Shown here: positions 33,001 through 45,392 of the stretch, in pieces | How positions within the stretch are numbered: position 1 is the stretch's first letter | Layout: each line of letters opens with the position of its first letter | Assembly (NCBI RefSeq): GCF_001540865.1 | Contig: NC_033632.1 | Location: 10,040,888-10,104,887 of the forward strand | DNA length: 64,000 nucleotides | Reading direction: 5' to 3' | Source of the DNA: Ananas comosus | Lineage: Eukaryota; Streptophyta; Magnoliopsida; Poales; Bromeliaceae | Notes under the pieces: model-generated | What the model saw: the letters and a program-made list of their open reading frames with translations, nothing else | Told to the model about the DNA's origin: nothing | The model's database searches: none | Translations under genes and position numbers: made by a program

Positions 33001-35606
33001 GTGGTAAAAATCTGATACAAATTTATGCCAGCTGCTAAATTGACATCAAAATTCATGGAAAATATACAAAACTCTGGTCCACAATTAAGGTTACTTTTAG
33101 CACACCTGGTAGTTAAGCGTAATTTTTTCTTCGTGAACAGTATTTTACATGAAATGTAGAAAGTAGGTAGTAAATTTAAAATGAGTTTGCAGAGCCGAAA
33201 GTTTAAAACCATTATTTAGAAATATTCATGCAAATTAATATTTTATCCATGTTGCATGATGGGGGCTCAAACAATGAGGAATCCTAACCAATGCAATTAA
33301 GAAGGAAGGCTACTGTTAGGTATTCTAATTTTAGTACGAAACTGACAGTTCAATTAGAAGTTATGGAATATTTCTAGAAATTCTTCAATCTAAATCCTGA
33401 TTTACTCACATAACAGATGACAAGAGATTTCTATTTTATGAATGAACATAGAATAGATGTTCCTCTTTTCTTCCATGAATTGGGATCACCAAAGTTGAGG
33501 ACACTTCTGCAATGAAAATATGGAATATGCATTGCAATGATAAGAGTTATTGTTTGATCGGAAAATCATGCATAGACTATTTTTTCATCCGTATGAGTAG
33601 CTCTCTAGCTCTCGACAAGTAAATGTCAAAAAACTTGACTCGAAACAATGTGTTTCTGCTAAAACATAGATAAGTACATATAATTTCACACCACACATTA
33701 ATTATTTTGCCAATTCTTACCCTACCATCAAAGGACTTCACTGTAACGTAATCACGAAATGAAATGTGCAAGGTCTACACTTGTTACAGCTAGCTCTGGA
33801 CCTTACAATAGCTGTCTGTACCTTTGTTGTCACACAACGAGAACAAAAATTTGGGTGAATCTCGAGCACAGAATAATCTAAGCAATTTCCGCATAGAAGC
33901 GCTACTACAATAGCTGTCTGTAGTAGCTCAATTGCACTCAACGGAGTTTAAGTACTAAACAATTGAGGTTCGGGCTCGGGTTCGGGTTCGGGTTCGGGTT
34001 CATTTAACTTCACGACCCGTTACAATAGCTGTCTGTACCTTTGTTGTCAAACAACTCAACTGCACGTAATGCATGAGAGAAGCGCTACTACATGAGAAAT
34101 AAGCCTTTCCAACGGAGTTTAAGTACTAAAGAGTTTAAAATATGCATAATTCAAATTGACATCGATAGAGTCCTATTACACTAGTAGAATTGTTTGGAAA
34201 TGTCTTAAATGATTTAGGAATTCCTTTTAGGTTCAATTTGATGCTCTCATACATGGCAAAGGAGATAGCAAAAACAGATATATTTAAAAATGGAAGCTTG
34301 TTATTTAAAGTTTTTATTTAGGGCTTGAGCTTTCTACAGCTTCTCCTATATCTCTTCTACTACTACTCCCTATCTTCCTCATAAATCATTTTTCTTCCCT
34401 CTCACCCTCCTTTCCTCTCTACTTCTTAACATCTGGTCAACCTCAAAGTTATTTGAAGTTCTCCTATGATAAGATCACTATCCAAACAAGGAAAATGCAC
34501 CACCTTTGACATTGGTGGTCTCAGTTGATCTGATTGAACCTTCAATAGACCAAACCATTGAGTAATCCCAAAATAAAAACAAAATCTCAATCATTCCTAA
34601 ATATTGTTTCCTGATAGTATTTTACATCTCATATTTGACGCCGTTTCTCTCGTAGGGAAGAAGGAACTTCTTTGTTTTCACGAACAACGTCTTCTTATTC
34701 CTCACAAAAGAAGCCCTATTCTACTCCGCCGACCCCTAATTCAGCTTTCCATCTATTCTCTGTACTTGTAACAAAACTGTCCCTTGCACATAGTTTATAG
34801 ATCTCCAATACCTCCAACTACAACAATATGATAAATTGATAAATTGATAATGATAACAGATAGAATTCTGCTCCAAGAAATGCCAATAAATAAATTTTCC
34901 ATTTGGATCCAGGATAATCATAACAGTTCAACCCTCTTGCTAAAGTAAAATTAAACTACACCCAACATTCTAATATTAAAAGTTCTCGCATAATCCAAAC
35001 TACTTTTCAAGTGTATAAGGGTGTGAAACGCATGAACAAAAACTAGAAATTACCACATGGACAGATCTCAACACTTGAAAGTTCTAAAGAGAAACATCTG
35101 GCACCTGATTTATAATTACAAAATCAACACCCTACGACAACTTTTCCCAACAATCTAATCAGCAATTTTAGAGGCTTCTTACCATCTCTAAAAGCATATG
35201 AATCATTAAAAGGTCAACTATAAGCCCTAATTTATACGTTACCAATCGATCGATTCATGCACAAAGAGATTCTCACAAGAGATTAAACCCTACATCCTCA
35301 TGAACGAGAAACCCTAGCACCGATCGAGCTCACCTTCTTCTTCATCTCCCCCTTCCGCGCCTTCAGCGCCGCCGCGAGCACCGCCGGGAGGCGGCCACCG
35401 GACTCCTCCGCCTCCGCCGCCGCCGCCGCCTCGACGTTCGGCGCCCACTCCTCCGGCGACCTGTGGCGGAGGAACACGTGGCGGTCGTAGCCCTGTACGG
35501 TCCCCGCGAGATCCTCGCGGCCGAACTCCTGCCGCCGGAACCCTACCTCGTCGCCGTCGGCGGCGGCGGCGGCGGCGGAGGAGGAGGAGAGCGAGGGGGA
35601 GCCCAT
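30069..35606 (-). CDS. Sucraseferredoxin-like family protein (five exons, 366 aa)
   Basis: Thioredoxin-fold, ferredoxin-like protein of the plant Suc_Fer-like family; the biochemical role in plants is not settled. Exons on the minus strand: 35606-35334 (start MGSPSL), 32513-32428, 32110-31805, 31642-31559, 30420-30069. All borders are GT-AG and the joined frame is 1101 nt with no stop. Residues 1-25 are Ser/Ala-rich, then EFGREDLAGTVQGYDRHVFL. Residues about 92-135 include DVLIFPDMIKYRGL. The core has YVCAHGSRDKRCGFCGP (Cys157, His159, Cys166, Cys169) and SPCSHIGGHKYAGNVIIF (Cys195, His197, His201), the likely metal or 2Fe-2S and thiol-active segment. A Cys-rich, charged linker follows. The tail DTYAALAVVAAVASIAVAYS is a membrane anchor (about 342-361). 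Intron 1 is 2.8 kb and intron 4 is 1.1 kb. A CT-rich leader lies upstream of the ATG (35607-35760); no TATA is seen. Confidence 0.92.
30470..30750. mobile_element. Tourist-like MITE in intron 4 of the Suc/Fer gene
   Basis: The left end CTGTTTGGTCCGGATAGAGC and the inverted right end AGGGCTTGTTTGGCTGAGC share a TGTTTGG-type terminus. The interior has matched arms rich in AGCTTCTGCTT / AAGCAGAAGC words. TSD not resolved. It lies wholly within intron 4 and does not touch splice sites. Confidence 0.45.
33806..34145. repeat. Local duplication with (GGGTTC)n in intron 1 of the Suc/Fer gene
   Basis: CAATAGCTGTCTGTA occurs near 33807, 33909 and 34023. GTACCTTTGTTGTCA follows the first and third, and AACGGAGTTTAAGTACTAAA occurs twice (about 33938 and 34110). 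Between them a (GGGTTC)n tract spans about 33968-34000. It lies in the long first intron and has no coding effect. Confidence 0.7.
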
Positions 35607-36217
35607 GGGAGAGAGAGGGGAGATGGAAGAGATGGGGGAGAGGAGGAGGCGAGGGAGAGGGAGAGGGAGAGGGAAATGGTGTGAGGTGCGGGGTAGAGAG
35701 GAGAAGGAGAGGAGGGGGCGAGGTGGGGAAACGAGGTGGGGATACGACGTGCGAAACGCGAGGGAAACCCCCTTCTTCATTTTTTTTTCTTTTTTTTAAT
35801 TTTTTTTTTATTATGCGGTTTCTACCTTTTATTATTTTCCAAAAGAGTGGGTTGTTGGGGGAAGTTTTTTTTTTTTTTCGGACAATGATATGTTGACTTT
35901 TTCTTTGTACGAGTTTTTCATTTTTTATATTTATTTTAGGTTTTAGATTGACAAAGGCTTTTTGCTTGATGTGACACATAATAATAAATTTATAAAATTA
36001 GTCATTCGAATATTGAGAGGAATAACAGTATGATTAGAGCAAAAATATATCACTACAGACACTCTCAAAAATTCTTTTAAGGCAGTGTTTGGTTAGGAAA
36101 TAGCGATAGAAACAGACCCTTATCCCCCTAATTTTTTATTCTAGAATAGTAGTTCTCAGTTACCTATAATAACCGGTTATAACTATCCCCACCAACACCT
36201 CCATTTTCTATATAAAA
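35607..36217. other. Promoter/leader region of the Suc/Fer gene and flanking DNA
   Basis: 35607-35760 is (GGGAGA)-rich on the plus strand, so the minus-strand leader is CT-rich, common for plant 5' UTRs. 35775-35880 has T runs. 36076-36217 starts AAGGCAGTGTTTGGTTAGG, a MITE-like end whose partner may be CTGAACCAAATGG at about 38630 beyond the foldback. A similar start (AAGGCAGCATTTGGGTA) is at 10637. Confidence 0.45.
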
Positions 36218-38490
36218 CTAGGCCAATTTGCATAAAAAATTCATTTATTTTGGGCTTTTGTAAAACTGGGCCACCTTTTTCGTTTTTGCAGATTCGGTCC
36301 GCTTTTTCAGCAAAATGACCAAAATACCCTTATACCTTTTTCTCTCTCCTTTTTTTTTCTCGTTTTTTTTTTTCTTTCGCTTCCCAGAGAGCGGCAAAGG
36401 CGAAGGAGGCGGCTTGTCCGGCGCATCCTTACCCTCGCCCGCACACCCCCGCACCTTCCTCGTCTCCGACCCTGCCGAGGCCGCACCGCGACTTTTTTTT
36501 TTTTTCCTCTCCGACTCTCCTCCACCGTTTCTAACGACGACGCCTCTCTCGCCCTTCCCCGTAATTCTCGTCCTCTCCCTTTCCTTTCTTCTCTGCCGCC
36601 TCCGACGACGACGCATCTTCGCCGGCGCCGACAATATGCCGGCGCATCCTTATCCTCGCCTGCACACCCCTGCACCTTCCTCGCCTCCGACCCTGCCGAG
36701 GCCTCCTGACTCTTTTTTTTTCCTCTTCGACTCTCCTCCACTGTTTCCGACGACGACGCCTCTCTTGCCCTCCTCCGCCCTTCTCGTCCTCTCCCTCTCC
36801 CTCCCCCTCTGCCGCCTCCGACGACGATGCATCTCGGCGCCGGTGCCGACACTATAGAGGTCACTACGGCGTTGCAGCCTCGGAACGGGGGGTTCTTAGC
36901 GGCATTGTCGCTGGCGCCGTGGCCGTTGGTAGAGAGGGGTGACCAAAAAAATTATAAAAGAAGCAAGAAAAAAAAATAAAGATAAAAAATTATAGAAAAA
37001 GAAGGATGGAGATGAAATTGCATCGTTAACTGAAAAAAAAATTATAAGTTGTATTACTTAAAATGTAAACTGCAGATTTAAGATGAAAATTACAATTTTT
37101 AAACAACAATTACATTCTTTGGGAGATATTTACACTGTTTCTCTTCTTATTGCACTTTTTCAGATGTAAATTACATCCATTAAGATGAAAGTTACACTTT
37201 TTAAACGAAAATTGTACTGTTTCTTCTCTTGTTACACTATTTTTTCTCTTGTTACACTATTTTTTATCTTAAACTGCATCCCTTTAAGAGATATTTATAT
37301 TGTTTCTCCTCTTGTTGCACTATTTCTTCTCTTGTTGCACTATTTCTCCTCTTGTTACACTATTTTTATCTTAAACTGCACCCTTTAAGAGGAGAAACAG
37401 TGTAACAAGAAGAGAAATAGTGAAACAAGAGAAAAAACGGTGCAACAAGAGGAGAAACAGTATAAATATCTTTTAAATGAGTACAGTTTAAGATAAAAAA
37501 TAGTGTAAGGTATAGACAAGAGAAAAAAATAGTGTAACAAGAGGAGAAACAGTACAACTTTCGTTTAAAGAGTGTAATTTTTATCTTAATGAGTGCAGTT
37601 TACATTTGAAAGAGTGCAATAAGAGGAGAAACAGTGTAAATATCTTCCAGACAGTGTAATTTTTGTTTAAAGAGTGTAATTTTTATCTTAAAGCTGTATT
37701 TTACATCTTAAGTAGTACAACTTATAGTTTTTTTTGCAATTAACGATGCAATTTCATCTTCATCCTTCTTTTTCTATATTTTTTTATCTTTATTTTTTTT
37801 CTTACTTCTTTTATAATTTTTTTTTGTCACCCCTCTCTATGGCGCCGACGACGATGCCGCTAAGAACCCCCCACTCCGAGGCTGCAGGGCCGCAGTGACC
37901 TCCACGGTGTCAGTGCCGGCGTTGGCGCCGGCGAAGATGCATCGTCGTCAGAGGCGGCAGAGGAGGATGGAGATGGAGAGGACGAGAAGGGCGGAGAAGG
38001 GCAAAAGAAGTGTCGTTGTCGGAAACAGTGGAGGAGAGTCGAAAAGGAAAAAAAAAAAGAGTCGCGACGCGGCCTCAACAGGGTTGGAGGCGAGGAAGGT
38101 GCAGGGGTGTGCAGGCGAGGGTAAGGATGCGCCGGCATATTGTCGGCGCCGGCGAAAATGCGTCGTCGTAGGAAACGGCAGAGAAGGAAGGAGAGGGAGA
38201 GGACGAGAAGGACGGGGAAGGGCGAGAGAGGCGTCGTCGTCGGAAACGGTGGAGGAGAGTCGGAGAGGAAAAAAAAAATCGCGGTGCGGCCTCGGCAGGG
38301 TCGGAGGCGAGTAAGGTGCGTGGGTGTGCGTGCGAGGCCGCTCTCTGGGAAGAAAAAAGAGGAGAGAGAAAAAGGTATAAGGGTATTTGGTCAGTTTGCT
38401 GAAAAAGCGGACCGAATCTGCAAAAACGAAAAAGGTGGCCTGGTTTTGCAAAAGCCCAAAATAAGTGAATTTTTTATGCAAAACTACCTA
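36218..38490. mobile_element. Giant foldback (palindromic) element, about 2.27 kb
   Basis: The whole segment is one inverted repeat. The left arm begins TTGCATAAAAAATTCATTTA and reads AGATTCGGTCCGCTTTTTCA; the right arm ends with the inverted counterparts (38400-38482). Pairing continues through CG-rich arms (CCGACGACGACGC and its complement, ATATGCCGGCGCATCCTTA at 36632 against its inverse at 38125), then AT-rich arms (GGATGGAGATGAAATTGCAT against its inverse at about 37750), to a centre near 37370. The long Arg- or Pro-rich open frames on both strands mirror each other and come from composition. TSD not resolved (left flank ATTTTCTAT, right ATTTTTTCT). No transposase is seen. Transcription through it would give a very long hairpin RNA. 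Confidence 0.85.
37205..37680. repeat. Minisatellite-like centre of the foldback
   Basis: Units of about 20 bp built on CTCTTGTTACACTATTT (left of 37375) and the inverted GTGCAACAAGAGGAGAAAC (right), so the central loop region is itself a tandem inverted array. Confidence 0.7.
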
Positions 38491-41400
38491 ATATTTTTTC
38501 TTATTCCATATTATCTATCCAAACGTTATTTTTCTTATCCCCGGGAACAATCCAATTTTCATCCAAACGCTATTTTTCTTATCCACATACTTGTATCTAT
38601 TCTTGTAATAGCTAGTTCTTACTTATACCTGAACCAAATGGTAAAAAAATTACTGATGTAGTAATAATCACGAATCAAATATAAAACGTATTGATTGGTT
38701 TACTTATTCATTTGAAGGTCCAATTAATTTATGAGCAACACTTTGAGGGCCACGTAATGGGTATCAAAAGCATAACGATCAGAGGTCATTCATTTAAACA
38801 TTTTCAAACAAATTAAGTACATATGAAATGAAATATCTCTCAAAAGACTTTTCCAAATCAAATATTTAGGAAATAAGAAGAGAGAAAAAAAAAATTATCT
38901 TCAAAAATTTTATAGCAATAAAAACTTTAATTAGAAAAGAATATTAATAAACTAATACATACGTAATAGTGAAGCGGAGCTCATGCGATACAACAGATAT
39001 AAAAAATTTATAGCAATACATTTTAGTTATTATTTCTATACATTATTAGAATTCAATTGGGTTAGTTTTTAATTTGATTAATATAAATGAGTATGTGTAA
39101 AAACAAAAGATTTGAGATTTGTTAATAATTAACTAATTAATAATGGTGTACTTGTAAGTAAATAGCTAATGTACTTGGGTATTACTATTAAGTAATGAAA
39201 ATAATTAAATTTTTTTATGTGTACATAAGGAAATGGAAATTTTGGAAGAATATTTAGGTAAGTAATTTTATCATTGCACATGCAGAGAGAAAAAAAAATT
39301 ATAGATAGTTATTAAAAATTAGATAATTTTATAGGACCATAAGTGTTTTAAAAAAATAAAGTAATTAAAATATCTTCAATAAAGTTGACTAAAAAAATGT
39401 AGGAAGAGAAAGAGTGTAAGAAAGGGTTATGAGTCATTCGCAATTTAGAAGAGTTAGAGATAAAAAAAATTAATAAAAAATTAATAAAATAATAAAAAAA
39501 TAAAAAATTGGGGATAAAGGCTTGGTAACCCTTTTATTAGTGCTGTACGGATCTTGATGCGATCCAACGTTTAAAAATTCAGAAGCACGTTGAGCTCATA
39601 TACTTTTAAAGGTACATGAGCTCAATTCATATAATATTTTTGTAATCTTTTAGATTTTCTATTCAAAATGTTCAAATCATTACCATTCAACTCACGTTGC
39701 AAAGTTGTAAAATGTGTTAATAAAATAGCAGTATCATTAATTGTAGATTTTTATGTGATAAGAATATTAAATTATCATGAGTTTGGAGGTATTTTCGAAA
39801 GCCATTAGTAGTCCACTAATAAAAATACATCGATTCTTAATAATCTCTCACTCAAAGGGCCTGCATGATAAGTTAGTAACATATTTGCTATTTCTTATAT
39901 AAAATTTATAATATTTTTGAAATATATTACAATACTAGAAATAGGAGGACATGTGTCACCATGTGACTCCCCTAACCCTTCTTTAATTTAATAGAATAGA
40001 ATAAATATAAATAATAAATATACTTGGTCTCACTATGTATGAATACCTCTAACAAGCAACAAGGACTTAGTTTAAAAAGTCAAGGATAAACAAGACAACT
40101 AATGACTTTTTGGTCACAACAGAACAACATTCAACCCCACCACATTATTTTTTTAAAAGTAAAAAAACTATAAAGAGCCCCCCTCAATTTTAAATTTTTT
40201 GTGAACCTGCATTTGAACTTTTACTTTGCCAACTAGACTCCTACACTTTGTGAAATAGTTAAATAGACCTCTCTCTTCAATTAAACTTACTAATTATACA
40301 GTCGTTTCAGTAGTACGTCTTGCATATAGTTATTATATAAATCTTCAAAATACAAAAATAATTTGTTTTGAATATTCTGACACACAAAGAAAAGGATCAA
40401 AAATTGATGTTATTTTCGTCCGATTCCTCAATACTCCTATTTAGTTATCAAAATTAGAAGAAAAAATATATATTTTTTTGAAATCTTACAAAATTATGTG
40501 AACAACACGGGATCAAAATAGTTGTATAATTTATAAGTTAGATTGAGTAAAATAGTATACTGAATAATTGAATAAAGTCTAGGAAAACTAATTACCAAAA
40601 TTAAAAGTTTCAGAGTCTGTGTTTGTTAAAGAGTTAAAATTTAGGGATTCTCTATACATTTTTTTCTCCCCTCTTTTAAATTAAAAGAATGATACTTCTA
40701 AGAGAAATTTTAGGAATACCCTATTATATTGTTGATGAGTTGTCGTACATATACGAATGGGTGAGGGCTTAGGGCTTAGAGTTTAATAATAGTATTTGAG
40801 GTTTAGTAATTAATAATTAAGCTGTAAAATGATATTGTCACATCATCAACAGTATTGTAGGATACACTTGGAGGTATATGTAGCAGGGGCTACTTTTCTA
40901 AATGGGGCAATTATTTATAAACTCTTGAAAAGTTTTCGACTTTTTGATTTATTCCTCTTAGAAGTCTAATATTGAAAATATCCTTTTTATGTTCCAACCC
41001 ATTTCAAATATACCCCTAGAGTTAAATAATGAACTATTAAAATAGCTGTTATTTTTATGAAATTACTATTTTGCCTTTTCAAATATACCTTCGACTATCA
41101 CCAACTTTTTTTATTTGTTCTTAAGTTAGAGGTACAGAAAGTATTTTGATTTTTGGTTTTTTCAAATATACTCTTCTACCATTACCAATATTTCTTATTT
41201 GCCCTTAAGTTAAGGGCAAAAGAGGTATTTTTAATTTTTTTTTTTAATTCTAGTAGATATTTAACTCACATTTAACCCAAGTTAACTTAACATATGGTAA
41301 CTGTAGATGTATTTTGAAATAATGGAGAAACATATAAGGAATATATTAGAAAAAAAAATATAAAAAAATAAAATATTTTTCAAATTTTGAGGAATATATA

Positions 41401-42086
41401 GGTAAATCAACACAACTAGCCATATGATCCTCATTTGTTGAAATTTTTTGTAGTAGGTAGAGGATCCCAGGGATATTCATGCATGCATTGTCCATTCACT
41501 AATAATAAAAAGCCAAAACAAACTTTGCCTTTTACCAACTAACCCTAACTACTAGACCTTTTGAAAGGGAATAACAACATTTCATCTCCTTTTTGGGATA
41601 AATATCAAATATACCCTTTAAAACTTCAAAATATTGAATGTATCCTTGATTGACCGTCCTTATTGATTTTCAAAAGTTTCTTCAAAAAAATTAGGGTGGT
41701 TTAGAAGGGTATTTTGATAATTTTAGAACAAATTTAAAAATTTTGAATAGTAATCTGCAGTAAATAAGCAAAAGTTCTTTTTTTATTGGCAGTTTATCTT
41801 TTTGCACTCAGGGCCTATTTGATTCTTTAGAATTTTTATAAATATCTTTTTCAGAGTACCAGAACAAAACAAAAGTACCTCAAAATACTGTAAATTAAAT
41901 TGCCATATAACTAAAAAGAAGTCAGAGTCATGTATATTTATTATTTCTTCTAATAATCTAATATTTGAATCTGTAGGCCATAAACAATTACTTCACATTT
42001 CTAGCTGAATTTATTTTTTTTTAAATAATAAATAGAACATTAGCATGCCACCATTCTATACCATTCTTTAAGCACTAGATATATAG
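38491..42086. other. AT-rich intergenic DNA, no gene
   Basis: 3.6 kb without an ORF or exon-like segment I can support. 38500-38650 carries two ATCCAAACG(T/C)TATTTTTCTTATCC repeats and ends CTGAACCAAATGG, perhaps the right half of the MITE split by the foldback. 40920-41400 has degraded repeat text. No RNA gene is recognised. Confidence 0.45.
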
Positions 42087-42094
42087 CAAGATAC

Positions 42095-42512
42095 GGGCTT
42101 TTTTTGCAATTAGCCCTCTGAAAAAATTTATTTTAAAAATAGTCCCAGCAAATTTAAATTTGCAAAAATGGTCCTGACCGTGCCACGTAGGCGCTACGTC
42201 AGCGCCATGCGGGCCGGGCTAGGCCAGTGAACCATTCACTGTGTCTAAACACGGTGAATGGTTCACCGTGTCTGGGGAAAGAAAAGGGAAAGGAAAAATT
42301 TACGAAAAAGATAAGTATGGAACACGATGAATCATTCATTGTATTTGAACACGGTGAATGGTTCACCGTGTTCAACTTAACACCCCAACCCGTCCACGTG
42401 GCGCTGATGTGGCGTCTGCGTGGCAAGGTCAGAATTATTTTTGCAAATTTAAATTTGTTGGGGCTATTTTTAAAATAAATTTTTTTCAGGGGGCTAATTG
42501 CAAAAAATGCCC
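42095..42512. mobile_element. Second long-TIR palindrome element (418 bp)
   Basis: Left end GGGCTTTTTTTGCAATTAGC, inverted right end GGGGCATTTTTTGCAATTAG. CAAGATAC flanks both sides (42087-42094 and 42513-42520), an 8-bp or slightly longer TSD. It shares with 16983-17478 the TTTGCAA-TAGCCC terminus, the CCACG(T/C)..GCGC(T/C)ACGTCAGC subterminal block and the ACACGGTGAA palindromes (42247, 42320, 42347). No protein is encoded; open frames at 42199-42540 are compositional. Confidence 0.82.
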
Positions 42513-43242
42513 CAAGATACTAATCCAAATAGATTTTTGAATATGATTTAACTCAAAATATATAATATAACGGTTATGAAGATAGAGACAAAGTTGGGAT
42601 TATTTTCACATTATCTATGTTCAAAGACATTGTACAAATAGAGTTTTTTATTTTTAATTACGTAGGTTTGTAGTAAATTTGTATTTTTTTGGAGAAGAGT
42701 TGTTCACTTGTTTGGATACTCTTTCTAGAAATATAGAATGCAATAAAATGGTCGTCCATCTACATGTTTTGGGGTAAAATGCAAAAANAATAGAGTTTTT
42801 TATTTTTAATTACGTAGGTTTGTAGTAAATTTGTATTTTTTTGGAGAAGAGTTGTTCACTTGTTTGGATACTCTTTCTAGAAAAAAAAAAAAAAAAAAAA
42901 AGCTCAAATTTTTATAATTTTTGAGGGAGCTTACACCTCAGAATCTCATATCAAATGTTTGGGAATTCTGAAATTTTTTTGTAATAAAGTTTAAAAAATA
43001 GTGAATTATTTACCGTCTTTTTTGAGAAAGAAAGTAATAAACAATTTATAGTTTCTTTCTATTTTCTATACGAAATTCTAACAAGTATATAAAAATTTTA
43101 GTAAATTACATATAATTTTAACAAATTAAAAAATTCTAACAAACTATTTATACAATTTTAATAATTAAACAAAAATTTCAATAATCCACGTACAATCCTA
43201 TTAATTTCGTAAAAATTCTCACAACTCATAAAAAAGGAAAGG
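42513..43242. other. Intergenic with an N-join duplication
   Basis: 42637-42731 is repeated at 42789-42881, directly after the single N at 42788, then an A run of about 22 bases. The copies look identical. The rest is AT-rich without genes. Confidence 0.6.
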
Positions 43243-43616
43243 CTAAATTATAAAAAATCTCCCTGCCAAAATACGCCTTTTTATTTTCCCCCCGTCATTT
43301 AAAAACATACACTTTGCTTCCCTAAAAAATAAGAAATATTCACTTCGGACCCTGCCATCAGTGTTCTATTAGGGTTCCCTTTATATCCCATTATTATATA
43401 TATTTTTTTTATATCGAAAATATTCTTTCTATAAATGAAGGAGGGTTAGAGAGGAGAGGAAGAGGAAGAGGGTATTTTGGTCATTTTGTCAATATAGTTA
43501 ACATCATATTCCCTGTGAATATTTTTTTATTTTTTAGTGGTGCAAAGTGTAGGTTTATAAATGACGGAGAGACAAAGTGAAAAATCAGATTTTGATAGAA
43601 GTTTTTTTGTAATTTA
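43243..43616. mobile_element. TIR MITE, about 374 bp
   Basis: The left arm CTAAATTATAAAAAATCTCC ... CCGTCATTTAAAAACATACACTTTG is matched inverted on the right (CAAAGTGTAGGTTTATAAATGACGG ... GTAATTTAG). The arms are about 100 bp and diverged. TSD not clear. No coding content. Confidence 0.6.
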
Positions 43617-44136
43617 GAAAATCAATAAAATGATTCACTATTTTCTAAAAATGGTAAATAATTCACTATCTTTCTCATTTTTGTCTATCATAACCCTGAG
43701 TTAGTAAGAAATAGGTTAGTTGGCTAAATAAAATTCGTAAAGATTATTTGACAAATTAAAAAATTTTAAGAATTATTTTAAAATAAGTCCTCACTATAGA
43801 GAAGCATTAAATTTAGTCTTTTTCTGAGTTTCGATGACTCTAGTGAATGCACATTAATTTTATAGAGGTTTCTTATTTAGAAAGTTTCCAACAATGACCC
43901 CCCCAACTTTCTATATGTTTATATTAGTTCTTGAGTTTTTTAGTTTTTCTTTCATAAAAGTCTCTGGTGAGGGTCCAAACCACTGGTCCAAATCAACGCA
44001 ATAACTTCGATTCTTTTTTCACAAATTTATCATTGTAAACATTGGAACAAATTATCTTTGGGTCCAAACCATTGGTCCAAATCACCGCAATAATTTCGAT
44101 TCTTTTTTCACAAATTTATCTTTGTAAATATTATAG
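43617..44136. repeat. Intergenic with an 89-bp tandem duplication
   Basis: GTCCAAACCA(C/T)TGGTCCAAATC begins at 43973 and again at 44062, and each copy runs into TTCGATTCTTTTTTCACAAA, giving a period of 89 bp. Otherwise AT-rich with no gene. Confidence 0.7.
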
Positions 44137-45195
44137 CAAGCTTTAAAGTGTCGCTCTGTGCCATACGGCATGTGACGTCAGGTATCGTGCTCTGGGTACG
44201 GAACAGGGGGGATCTCAGACCCCCCGCTGTGCCTCGGCATACACTTGCAGGTGGGTGCCACAGCACTGTACCATGCCGGTACTTTTCTTTTTACTTTTTA
44301 TTTTTTTCTTTTTATTTTATTCTTTGGGGTACCCGAAACATTCTGGATACCACACACCCCCAAAAGATATTGCAATCGAAAATCTACATTTTAGATAAGT
44401 CAAAAAAATTATAATTTAATTTTTTATTTATCAATATATGGGCAAATTTTTAATTTATATATTTGATCCACTACAGACATTTATTTTTTTCATAAATTAT
44501 TTTATCAAAATTTGTCTCACCGCGAAACTTTTAGCGAATTAAAGGAATAAAATCAAACTCAATAAATAAAATTTGAGACAAATCAAACATAAAATTTATT
44601 TTTGTGTTAGAAAATTAAAAATACTGATAAAATTAAAAGCTAAATTAAATTATTGATACTTAAATTTATTTAATTTATTTGTCAAATAATTTATTACTTA
44701 AATTTTTTGATAGATCTAATAATTTTTGAAAATATTAATTAATTTTTTTTCAAATACTTCTTAAAATAAAATTTTTAAATAATTTTAAAAATTAGTTTTT
44801 TATTTTATAAAAGAAAGACTGTAGTATGGTTAAAAGAAAGAAATAAAGAAATATATCTTTACATTTTAAAATTCTAATTTATAAAAATTTCTATTTTGTA
44901 TGAGATATAGTTATACTTTACATACCAAAAAAATTTATAGGTATGTTAATTGATGAGTATAGTAAGTTATATATAACAAATATTTATAATTATTTAATTA
45001 AATCTTTCAAAATAATATTATAAAAATTTATTAGAATAAAAAATTAAAATAAGTCCATAACAAAACGTACCAGTAGGAGATCATACGTATCCATCGACAT
45101 GTAAGCGTATCATATATCAGCACGGAAGCGTGTTGGTGCCGTATCGTGCCAAGCAAATAGCAGCACGCCCCCGTACTACGGTACTTGAAACCTTG
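44137..45195. mobile_element. hAT-type element, about 1.06 kb
   Basis: Left end CAAGCTTTAAAGTGTCG, inverted right end CAAGGTTTCAAGTACCG. Flanks TATTATAG and CACTATAG (45196-45203) agree at 6 of 8 positions, a hAT-length TSD with decay. Subterminal text is rich in GGTAC/GTGCC words (44240-44285 and 45120-45185); similar words at 61190-61320 suggest another relic. No transposase is seen. Confidence 0.7.
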
Positions 45196-45392
45196 CACTA
45201 TAGACACATCTCTCCATGACTGCAAATGCAAATTCATCTTTTATCACAAACTGTTTTGATCGTTAATGATAGCATATAGTCTGTTACGAGAATAAACGGA
45301 CAATTATATGAGTTATATCTATCAAAAATAAAATTGGCGTGCCCATAATATTGCTACTTATGTATTAAGAGCTAGATGTCCTGAACAATAAT

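Noticed and set aside
33968..34000. Interstitial telomere repeat
   Set aside because: The unit is GGGTTC, not the plant TTTAGGG or other known plant telomere units.
36245..38661. Several 130-185 codon open frames
   Set aside because: They are mirror images from the two arms of the foldback and are low-complexity (poly Arg/Lys or Ser/Pro).
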